A stretch of 64,000 nt of DNA, taken from positions 96,787 to 160,786 of the forward strand of contig JAKUCV010007347.1 in assembly GCA_028386065.3 (NCBI GenBank), in the 5' to 3' direction. This DNA comes from Turnera subulata (lineage: Eukaryota; Streptophyta; Magnoliopsida; Malpighiales; Passifloraceae). Positions within the stretch are counted from its first letter, which is position 1; every line of letters begins with the position of its first letter. Shown here piece by piece: positions 22,724 to 32,633 of this stretch. Below the pieces are notes generated by a model that had not been told where the DNA came from, did no database searches, and saw nothing but the letters and a program-made list of their open reading frames with translations. The position numbers and the translations under genes were made by a program.

Positions 22724-23396
22724 AACATCGATGTTGGTAGGACTAACATCGATGTTCATGTGTTGATTAGCCTTTGCCAAGCCGAATTAACATCGATGTT
22801 GTGTGGACAACATCGATGTTCTAAGTAGGCTAGTTTTGGCCGAATCAAAATAACATCGATGTTGAGTTATCAACATCGATGTTGACATGAAGAGGCCTTG
22901 GCAGAACTCTCAAAACATCGATGTTTAAGAGTTGAACATCGATGTTATTTGAGCTCGGCCAAATTGGTTTGAGTTCCAGAGCTCCAACAATATCGATGTG
23001 TGAGTGTCAACATCGATGTTCTTGAGTTCCAGAACCCAAACATCGATGTTCTTGAGTTCCAGAACCCAAACATCGATGTTTAAATGTTAAACATCGATGT
23101 TAAAATGCTACTACCAAAACTTGAATTTTTCAGAAGCTCATCAACATCGATGTTGAAAGTTCAACATCGATGTTATTGAGCTACTGCCAAAAGGTTTGGA
23201 GTTCAGGTTACACACAACATTGATGTTGAAATGTGCAACATCGATGTTATGGAGCTACTGCAAAAATTATTTGGAGCTCGAGTTCTCACAACATCGATGT
23301 TGTAATGTCCAACATCGATGTTATTGAGCTACTGCCAAAGAGTTGGGACAATTTGATTGTCACAACATCGATGTTCCAAATGGTAACATCGATGTT
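22724..23396. repeat. AACATCGATGTT palindrome array in the family 1 leader (plus-strand copy)
   Basis: About 19 exact copies of AACATCGATGTT and two degenerate ones in roughly 670 bp. Within pairs, starts are 20-21 bp apart (22,724/22,745; 22,789/22,809; 22,852/22,872). Pairs are separated by about 43-65 bp that often share GAGCTACTGCCAAA-type filler. One roughly 30-bp unit (CATCGATGTTCTTGAGTTCC) is directly doubled near 23,012-23,070. Confidence 0.93.
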
Positions 23397-23963
23397 ATCA
23401 TGTATTTTGTTTTTCAAACTTACATGACATCAATGTATGATTTATCAAGAACAATCATGTGATGTGTAGGAATTATATGTTGATGAAAATATTAAGTTCT
23501 TAGTTGTCTTCCATGGTAAGCACTCATCATTGCTTCGATCAACAAATGGTAGGTTTTGCCAAAGCAAGGTGCCTTTGCTTATCTTAGCAAGGTGCGAAGC
23601 GATAATTGTAATATCGAAACTGCTTATTATGGTGTTGAACTTAACTAGGTCATCTTAATAGGATTAAGGACTTAGAGGCAAGGAGTTGAGCTAAGTCTAT
23701 GAGATAGACTAGAACAAAGTGTTGTTCACTCAACTATCCAAGAGTTACATGAGATGTAATTGACAAGAGTTGTCTACCTAAATAACTATTGATATATGCG
23801 ATCAGCCAAAGCTGACATATATTGTAGTGAAATATGGATCTTGGCCTACTTATATAATTGTCTTGATTTATGTAGTAGGAGCACATTTAATAGAATTCCT
23901 TGTTAAATGTATTTGTATGCGTGACTCTTATTTGTGTGAGTTGATCATTATTGTAGAGTTTCC

Positions 23964-26498
23964 ATGGCACTAAATACTAGCACATTGTCACTGTGATCGG
24001 TCCTTGAGAAGGAAAAGTTAAACGGGAATAACTTCCTGAAATGGTATCGTAACTTGAGGATTGTCCTCAAACAAGAAAAGAAATTGTATGTCCTCGAAGG
24101 GCCCGTTCCGAGTGAACCGACGCCTAGTGCACCAAGGGCAGAAAGGGATGCTTACAAGAAGCATCTAGATGATGCATTGGACATTGCTTGCCTAATGCTG
24201 ATCACCATGGACTATGAGCTTCAAAAGCAACATGAGAACATGGGGGCGTTCGATATGATCGAATACCTTAAGATGCTCTTTGAGGAGCAAGCAAGGCATG
24301 AGAGGTATGAGACCTCTAAGGCACTGTTTCAATGCAGAATGGCTGAATCATCTCCCGTCAGACCTCATGTGCTTAAGATGATTGGATACATCGAAAGCTT
24401 TGAGGGTCTAGGGTTTCCTTTGCAGAAGGAATTGGCTGTTGACCTAGTCCTGCAATCGTTTTCGGATAGCTACGGTCAATTTGTCATGAACTTCAATATG
24501 AACCAACTTAACAAGTCCTTGTCCGAGTTGCTCAACATGTTGGGAACAGCTGAGCAACAAATGAAGGCAAGTAAATCCAATAGCATATTGATGCTTGGAG
24601 GTGGCAAAGGAAAGGGTAAAGCTAAGATGAAGAAATCCACCAAAAAGTTTGGTGCATCTTCTTCACAAATACTGAAACCTAAAGGTGGTATTGCAAAGGA
24701 AGGCGAATGCTTTCATTGCAAGAAGTCTGGCCATTGGAGACGGAACTGCCTGGTTTATCTTCAAGAGTTGAAGAAGAAGAAGGGAAGTGAGACTTCCACT
24801 TCAGGTATGTTCGTTATAGAAGCGAATATCTCTATCTCTGCATCATAGGTATTAGATACCGGATGTGGTTCTCACATTTGTGTAAATGTGCAGAAACTAA
24901 GAAAGAGTAGGAGATTGGCTAAGGGTGAGATAGACCTACGTGTGGGAAATGGAGCAAGAGTTACTGCATTAGCCGTAGGAACTTACTATCTATCCTTACT
25001 GAGTGGTTTAGTTTTGGAACTAGACGATTGCTATTATGTATCAACCATTAGCAGGAATCTGATTTCTGTATCTTGTCTTGACAAGAAAGGATTTTCATTT
25101 GTAATAAAGGACAATTGTTGTTCCATTTATTTCAATGATGTTTATTATGGTGGTGCATATTTGAGCAATGGTTTGTATATTCTAAACCTAGAAACCGCAA
25201 TCTATAACGTTAACACGAAGAAGGTTAGAACGAATGATTCTAATGAAACGTACCTTTGGCATTGTCGTTTAGGCCATATAAACGAGACTCGTATATCTAA
25301 ACTCCATAAAGATGAACTTTTAGACTCATTTGATTATGAATCATTTGAGACGTGTGAGTCGTGTTTGTTAGGCAAAATGACGAAGGCCCCTTTTACCGTT
25401 AAGGGTGAGAGAGCATCGGACTTATTAGGTCTTATACATAGTGATGTATGCGGACCTATGTCCACACAGGCTAAAGGCGGTTTTTCATACTTCATTACAT
25501 TTACTGACGATTTCAGTAGATATGGCTATGTGTATCTAATGAGACACAAGTCAGAATCCTTTGAAAAGTTCAAAGAATTCAAGAATGAAGTACAAAATCA
25601 ACTCGGTAAAAGTATTAAGATGCTTCGATCAGATCAAGGAGGTGAATACTTAGACCGAGAGTTTCTTGATCATCTAAAGGAATGTGGTATAGTATCACAG
25701 CTCACTCCGCCGGCTACACCTCAATGGAATGGTGTATCCGAAAGGAGGAATAGAACCTTGTTAGACATGGTTCGTTCGATTATGAGTCAAGCTGACCTTC
25801 CTCCTTTGTTTTGGGGACATGCATTATTGAGTGCAGCTTTTACACTAAACCGTGTTCTATCTAAATTCGTCGAAAAGATACCATATGAGATATGGACTGG
25901 GAAGCATCCCAATTTGTCTTTTATGAGAATTTGGGGTTGTGAGGCTTACGTAAGACGTGAAGCATCAGATAAACTCGGCCCTAAATCCGACAAGTGCCTC
26001 TTTGTAGGATATCCTAAGGAAACGAAAGGGTATTATTTATATAATCCTTTAGAGCACAAAGTGTTTGTTACTCGGACTGCTATTTTTCTAGAAAGAGAAT
26101 TTATTTCTAGAAGAATCAGTGGGAGGAAAGTAGAACTCGAAGAAGTTCGAGAGATAGAGGCTGAGATGGAACAAGGGCAGGAACCACAAGAAGTTGTGGG
26201 TGAGATTCTTGTGCCTGTAACACATGGACCGCGTAGGTCGGATAAGACTCGGTATGAGCCTGAGAGATATGGATTTCTCATGACTCATGCTGGAGACGTG
26301 ATGCTCATAGATGAGGATGAGCCCACTTCCTATCAGCAGGCCATTACGGGTCCGGACTCTGAGAAGTGGCTAGAGGGCATGAATTCGGAAATGGAATCCA
26401 TGTACGAAAACAAGGTATGGACCTTGGTTGATCCACCCAAAGGGGTAAAACCCATTGGGTGCAAATGGGTCTTTAAGAGAAAGACCGACATGGATGGG
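23964..26498 (+). pseudogene. Family 1 copia gag-pol, two nonsense mutations, 3'-truncated
   Basis: Starts ATG at 23,964 (MALNTSTLSL) and hits TGA at codon 11 (23,994-23,996) where the minus-strand copy has Arg. Gag continues to a CCHC knuckle (CFHCKKSGHWRRNC). A TAG at 24,846-24,848 replaces the Trp before VLDTGCGSH of protease. Then follow pre-integrase, integrase (HSDVCGPM, LRSDQGGEY, PQWNGVSERRNRT) and the first residues of reverse transcriptase (GCKWVFKRKTDMDG). The sequence stops near 26,498 at AT-rich DNA, so reverse transcriptase, RNase H, polypurine tract and 3' LTR are missing. Confidence 0.9.
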
Positions 26499-26655
26499 TT
26501 TTTATGTTCATGATATTCTAAACTATATAATTTATAATATTAAATTATATATTTAAAGAAGAGAGTAATTCTATTAATTTGTTATGGATTTCTATTTAAT
26601 TTGCAGTAATTGGTTTTTTTTCGATTGTTGTTATAATGTAAAGGAATAGTAATTG
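26499..26655. repeat. Third copy of the AT-rich repeat between copia and gypsy fragments
   Basis: ATGTTCATGATATTCTAAA... matches 14,087 onward and 13,971 onward in the same orientation. No gene is seen. It probably represents host DNA left between transposon fragments. Confidence 0.55.
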
Positions 26656-28890
26656 TTCAGAATAGCTTTTTGGCTTGGAGAAGTTTCCTTCCTCGGACAT
26701 GTAGTAGGCGGGGATGGAATAAAAGTTGATCCCGCTAAAGTTAAGGCTGTGTTGGAGTGGGAGCCTCCTAAGAATATGTCAGAAGTCAGGAGTTTTCTTG
26801 GTCATGTAGGATATTATCGGAGGTTCATAGAAGGTTTTTCCTTACTAGCCAGTCCTATGACTAAGCTATTGAGGAAAGAACAAGCTTTTGTTTGGAGCCC
26901 GGAATGTCAATAGAGTTTTTAGGAGCTTAAGAAGAAGCTGACCACGGCACCAGTGCTGACAGTACCGAAGCCAGGAGTGGAGTATGTGTTGTTTTGTGAT
27001 GCATCAGGACTTGGTTTAGGAGCTGTGCTGATGCAAGAAGGACGAGTGATTGCTTATGCTTCTAGACAGCTAAGGACTCATGAGAAGAACTACCCGACTC
27101 ATGATCTCGAGATGGCAGCAGTGATTTTGGCTCTGAAGATTTGGAGACACTATTTGTTTGGAGAGAAGTGCCGAATCTTCACCGACCACAAAAGCCTTAA
27201 GTACATCATGACTCAGAAGGAGCTTAACCTGCGAAAAAGACGTTGGGTTGAGTTGCTTAATGATTATGACTGTACTATCGAGTATCACCCAGAGAAGGCT
27301 AATGTGGTAGCTGATGCTTTGAGCCGGAGACAACCGGATGATGCCTCCATTAGTTACTCGATGCTTTCACTTATCGAGTTAAGGAAGTTGGGAGTTAACT
27401 TGACAGTGGATGATACAGGAGCTTTGCTAGCACACATGAGTGTCAAGTCTAATCTAAGAGGATGGATAGTGGAGTTACAAGATGGAGATCCCGACCTAGT
27501 CAAGCTAAAGGAAGGAGTAAGGAGTGGAAAGGAAGACAAGTTCCGGATAGCTGATGATGGAGCATTGATGATTGGGAAACGGGTACGTGTACCCAATGTC
27601 AGTAATCTGCGTAGTCAGATCTTAGAAGAAGGTCACATGACGCCATATGCGATGCATCCTGGAAGCACCAAGATGTATCAGAACCTGAAGAGCCATTTCT
27701 GGTGGCCTCGCATGAAGAAGGATGTGGCAGAGTATGTCGCTAGATGCATTACTTGCCAGCAGGTGAAAGCCGAACATCAGGCTCCAGCAGGCAAGATGAG
27801 ATCTTTGACAATACCGGAATGGAAGTGGGAGATGATCACTATGGATTTTGTGATTGGTTTACTGATGACTCGAAAGCAGCATGACGCTATTTGGGTCATC
27901 GTCGACCGATTAACAAAATTGGCTCATTTTCTCCCTATCCGCCAGACTGATACCATGGACACATTGGCGGGTAAGTATGTTGCTGAGATTGTAAGACTAC
28001 ACGGAATTCCAAAGTCTATAGTCTCAGACAGGGATCTGAGGTTCACATCACGATTCTGGAAGAGTTTACAAGCTGCTTTAGGGACCAAGTTGAGCTTCAG
28101 CACTGCTTTTCATCCTCAGACAGATGGACAGTCTGAGAGGACCATACAGACACTGGAGGACATGCTTAGAGCTTGTGCGCTTAACTTCACTGGGAGTTGG
28201 GATAAGTATCTGCCCTTGGCAAAGTTTGCTTACAACAACGGCTACCATTCCAGCATTGGTATGCCACCTTTTGAGGCACTCTATGGGAGGAAGTGTAGGA
28301 GTCCGGTATGTTAGGATGAGGAAGGTATGAGATTGATCGTTGGACCGGAGTTAGTCCAGCAGACGGTGGACAAGATCCAGACAGTAAGACAGTGCATGAG
28401 AGCTGCTCAGGATCGGCAGAAGAGCTATGCCAACAAACACCGACGTGAGATGGAGTATAACGTTGGTGAGAAGGTTTTTCTCAGAGTTGCACCTTGGAAA
28501 GGAGTGGTCAGGTTTGGCAAGAGAGAAAAGTTGAGTCCAAGGTATATCGGGCCATATGAGATTATAGAGAGAATTGGACCACTAGCTTACAGGTTGTCTT
28601 TGCCTGATGAGCTATCACGCATTCATGATGTATTTCACGTCTCTATGTTGAGGAGGTATCGGTCAGACCCTAGTCATATTGTGGCCCCAATGGATGTTGA
28701 AGTGGCAGAAGATCTTACCTACACCGAAATGCCGGAACAGATTCTTGCTCGGGAAGTACGGCAGTTGCGGAACCGTACCATTTCTATGGTTAAGGTCAAG
28801 TGGAGTAAGCATTCTGCTAACGAGTCAACATGGGAAGTCGAGGAGCATATGCGATCCCAGTATCCACATCTCTTCACTGGTTCGGAGTGA
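26656..28890 (+). pseudogene. Ty3/gypsy chromovirus pol 3' half, plus strand
   Basis: Begins inside reverse transcriptase ([17 protein letters not shown]), then RNase H ([18 protein letters not shown]), integrase ([23 protein letters not shown] region) and a C-terminal chromodomain-like part ending SQYPHLFTGSE at 28,890. Stops: TAG at 26,911 and 26,920 between reverse transcriptase and RNase H, and TAG at 28,312 replacing the Trp of PVCWDEEG. The first of these is at the same codon as a TAG in the minus-strand copy. The 5' end lacks gag, protease and most of reverse transcriptase. Confidence 0.9.
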
Positions 28891-28905
28891 ATTTCGGGGA
28901 CGAAA

Positions 28906-28925
28906 TTCTTTTAAGGGGGGTAGAC
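28906..28925 (+). other. Polypurine tract of the gypsy element
   Basis: TTTTAAGGGGGGTAGAC lies immediately before the LTR start TGTAACAGCCCGGG at 28,926, only about 15 bp after the pol stop codon. Confidence 0.8.
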
Positions 28926-29591
28926 TGTAACAGCCCGGGTAAAAAATTTATATTTTACCGGGACTGTAGAAACGCTTTGTATAGTAATTTACCTAATAAA
29001 AATAATCTTGGGTAATTATTTCAAGGTAAATTATGCATCGAAATCCGAAACCGACCCTTACCCCACGCTCGGGATTTTTCTGCGGATTTTACGGACCAAA
29101 GTTGGAATTTTTGGGGTCTAGGAATCTTCAGAAAAGTCAGGCTTAACCTCGAATTACCGGGCCAGAAATTAAATCAAGGGGGCATTATTGGTATTTTTTG
29201 GTCCAGACGGGACACGACTGCATAATGCAGCCGCCTTGCTCCTGTGTGCACGTGAAAACCTGTCTCCCCTGTGATGCCCGTGAAACCTGCCTTTTTCTTT
29301 CCTCTCCAAGCCTTGTGTTTCCCTACACCACCACCTTCCTACAAACCTGCAACCATCCTCTGCAACTTCAACCTCCAGTACAAATCCTCAAACAAAACAC
29401 ACAACCCAGTTCCCTTCATTTTACCAAAAAAATAAAAAAAAAGAAGAAAAGAACTAAACCCCCTCACACGCCGTCGTTTTGACCACCATCATCATCTTTT
29501 TCATTTTCTTCTTCTTCTCGCGAGCCGGCCGACCCGAGGACCTGCAGCGCGTCGGTCAACGTCACCAACGAACCTTCGCTTCTTCCTCGTC

Positions 29592-29819
29592 GTGCGCGCT
29601 GTAGCTGGTATCAGAGGAAGCTGTCTCGTCGTCCTCGTCGTTTTCCTCTTTTCTTCCACGGGACGCCGCCGTTGCCGAGAGGAGATCCATACCGTCGAGC
29701 CTCCTTGCGTCGCCAAGCCGCAGCCTCGCCTCCCGTCAGCCTTCTCCTCACGTGCGTCGCCGACTCTGCTTGTGCCTTCCGACGTCGTGTCGTCCTTCAA
29801 AGATGAGCAGTGCACGGGT
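29592..29819 (+). other. Possible first exon of an LTR-encoded transcript
   Basis: An open frame in the GC-rich part of the LTR ends ...SSFKDEQCT with ACG G|GTGAGT at about 29,817-29,824. GTGAGT is a consensus splice donor. Joined to the acceptor before 30,433 the frame continues into IDNEQYPEEPEL. No in-frame ATG was identified in the open part, so the true start is unknown. The splice is my inference. Confidence 0.3.
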
Positions 29820-30432
29820 GAGTGAAGGTTGAAGACAACCCGCTTCTGCCACCGGGTCGCATTCTGGGTCGGGTCGACCTGGATATCACTTGGGCTAGGC
29901 AAAAAGTTGGGTTTGGGCCTGGGTGTTTGGCTAGCTGGGCTTGGTCACGCGGGCCTGTGCCTGGGCCTCAGCTTGAGGTCTGGTCCTGGTACTGTGCAGG
30001 CCTGTCTGGCACTATTCACAGGCCCAGTCCAGTATAATAAAAAAAAGAAAATAAATACTGGAATGAGGGATAAATAATAAAAAATAAAATAAAATAAATA
30101 ATTGGAATAATTTAGGAAATATATGGATATTAAAGGGGAAATAATTACTTTGGAATATGTATATATATGGTAAGTAATAATATTTTGGAAAGTACATACT
30201 CAAGGAAAATAAATTGGAAAGGGTATTATCAAAGTAAATACGTACCTCGATAATAACCGAATGTAATTATAGCAGAATATTTCCGACCTATGTAATTAAA
30301 TGGTGAATGATGGTGATAATAGGAATAACCCGGGGAAGTACCGAGTTAGCGCAGTAGTTATTTTACAATTTACAGTAATAGTCAAGCATTTGCATATCAT
30401 CTTATATGTGCATAAATTGTTGTTTGATATAG

Positions 30433-30510
30433 GAATTGATAACGAGCAGTACCCTGAGGAGCCTGAGCTGGAACATTTCGAGGACTTTCAGGAGTAGAAA
30501 ATCGACTAAG
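30433..30510 (+). other. Conserved exon-like segment in the gypsy LTR (plus-strand copy)
   Basis: Acceptor-like TTTGATATAG precedes it and donor-like GACTAAG|GTGAGG follows. It reads DNEQYPEEPEL-EH-FEDFQE, then TAG at 30,495-30,497. Against the other LTR, of 20 codons including the stop, 11 are identical, seven differ silently (the stop codon counted) and two change the residue. This pattern suggests selection on a peptide rather than on the DNA. See the finding on this segment. Confidence 0.5.
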
Positions 30511-31639
30511 GTGAGGATAAGTAATTATTTATATACTGCCGTAGTACCAAGTTGCTGTTGTGTTATATGCTTGGATAATTCTCTGTTGTTGTGAATAGTT
30601 GTTGTGAAATGATTTTGATTGGAATTTGTTGCCGTTGATGTTGTTGAGTTGATTCTACTGTTGTTGTTATGGATAAAGTTAGAAATGCTAGTACTAGTTG
30701 GTTATTATTGTTGCTGTTGTTGACTGTGAAATTATGGGAGTAGAGTACCGAGGGTACCGAGTCATGTGGTTTATATTATCCAGACGAGCGGAGAGGCTGT
30801 GAGTCTGCTCGGGATAATGAGAGAGTGGAGGATAACAGGAATTAAGTAACTAGAAATAATTAAATTGGTCACACTTAGACATCTAGAAAATCACAGTTAA
30901 ATGTTGGATTAGCCAGATGGTAGTCTTACTTTTATGGTGCTGGGGGAGAGTGTGCTTGGGGTCTGCTCCCTGTCTGTACCAATTCTTATTTTAGGCGCTG
31001 GGGGAGAGTGTGCTTGGGATCTGCTCCCTGTTTGTGCCAGTTTTACGTGGAGGTACCAGGGCGGGGTCCACGGACTAGCTAGCTTGACTACCAGACGACG
31101 GCCATCATTTAGCTAGTGATAGGGGCCCTGATAATAAAATTGGTATAGCGTGTCTAGAGTCACATAGAGTGTTATTTAAGGTTTGTGGGAACCTTAGTAT
31201 TTGCTGTTGATGTGACTTTGATTATTTACGGTTGATGTATATGTATAATTGCTTATGGATTTTACCCGGTGAGCACTTCGGACTCACCCCTCGCCTGCGT
31301 GACCTGGTCGCGTAGTTTGATTGTGCGTAGCTCAGGTACGTTCGAGGCAAGATGTGGCGCACCCTCTGCCAGGCCCGGATCCATCCTGCGTTGCATCATG
31401 TTTATTCTGTTGTTTATTGTTGTGTTGTATTAAGACTTCCGCTGCTTGCACTGAATAACTCTGTGGATTGATGCTTGTTGTAATAATGTTCCCGTACCGG
31501 GACAAGTACGGTTGATGTATTATGTACTTTTAATGTATTAAATCTGTTGGTTGTGTTATTTACCGCTGTGGTTGTTGTAATAGTATGTGGTCCCACGTGT
31601 TTACTATATAAAACGGTAAATACGGATCGGGACGTTTCA

Positions 31640-32160
31640 CCACAATTGTCTCTTCAATAGGGTAATTAATTAATTCTCTTGGAACTACACCCAATTGTTC
31701 TAGTCAAATCCTGCCACCTCTACTCGAGAATAGATAACGTAAAGGTTCTTATAATCTCATTGGAACTGGAACCAATTAATTTTGTCTTGAAACACTCTTC
31801 CACTTCGTATTCCCCCATTATTGAGACATTGTAGTAAATCACATTGAAGCAATATTGGAACTGTGTAAAGGATCATTGGAAAAAGGAGAAGTAGGCGGAA
31901 ATTGAATTTAGCTAGCCATGCATGTTTCTGAGTTTTTTAATTTTTATCGTGACTTGATAATAAAGACCCTACAAGTAAGTAATAGGCATTAGCTCTACTA
32001 TTATAAAGAGTGTAGGAAGCCTCCTAATTAAAACCTGCACAAGGGCACAAGTCTGATTATAGCTACTCACCACCAAAGCCATGTTTAAGATTTCGAGTGT
32101 ACTAGCTGGATCCAATCCTGATTATATTGTTTTAAACTTTTAAACGAAAAGGATGCTTTG
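31640..32160 (-). promoter_or_regulatory. Orphan upstream region of a lost short-gene copy
   Basis: Bases 31,650-32,150 align by eye with 11,345-11,830, the upstream DNA of the 63-aa gene (shared phrases such as GTAATTAATTCTCTTGGAA, ATTGTAGTAAATCACATT and CCATGTTTAAGAT). The part that would contain TATA and coding sequence is missing, because the gypsy LTR begins at 31,639. No gene is left here. Confidence 0.65.
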
Positions 32161-32288
32161 TATATAATGTTATTATCCTATATCTAACTCAATACGTCTA
32201 TACCCTATAAGAAAATTTGAAATACTAGTCATTACATGATTTAGTTCCGCATATGTGTATACCATATTTTTTTTGGTCGAGGTGATAC

Positions 32289-32600
32289 TGTTGGAATAGT
32301 GTTGCCTATTCCAATCCCACATCTTGGAGAAAGTGCTTGTGGGGGGTTTTGTTTTGCTATAAATAGAACTCCCCCTTGCCTTAGAAATCCATCCCAAAAA
32401 TTGGAGTACATTGTATCCTAGCAATTGTACTAAATACTCTTCCTCTCCTATTAAAAGAGCAGTGCTCCGGAGACGTAGGCATAATTGGCCGAACTCCGTT
32501 AACAATTTTAGTGTGTTCTTTCTTTTATTATTCTGCCTTTAATTTCCGCATTTATTTAGTATTCAATATTGGCCGGCTAAGCCGCCTTATCTTTTTGTTG
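32289..32600 (+). repeat. Truncated 5' LTR of the Tork-like element
   Basis: Matches the first about 310 bp of the 3' LTR (36,299-36,609), up to CTTTTTGTT, where gag sequence takes over. It includes the probable promoter area (CTATAAATAG at about 32,357-32,366). Confidence 0.85.
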
Positions 32601-32633
32601 ATGTTCCGGTTCGAGTATCGATCAGGTTCTACG

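Larger units (their letters stand above)
28926..31639 (+). repeat. 3' LTR (2,714 bp) of the plus-strand gypsy element
   Basis: TGTAACAGCCCGGG...GGACGTTTCA. The ends match the 14,211-16,918 LTR. The middle has a GC- and pyrimidine-rich block (29,515-29,830), an AT-rich intron-like stretch, the conserved exon-like segment (30,433-30,510) and a roughly 58-bp tandem duplication with GCTGGGGGAGAGTGTGCTTG at 30,939 and 30,997. To its right begins upstream DNA of a lost short gene. Confidence 0.88.

Noticed and set aside
22724..23396. CRISPR-like look of regularly spaced identical short repeats
   Set aside because: Plant DNA; the repeat is only a 12-bp palindrome, spacers are similar to each other, and the array sits in a retrotransposon leader. 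No cas genes are present.
29600..29615. TGGTATCAGAG inside the gypsy LTR as a primer-binding site marking an LTR end
   Set aside because: The LTR continues to GACGTTTCA at 31,639 as in the other copy, and the match is absent at the corresponding place there. Probably coincidence.
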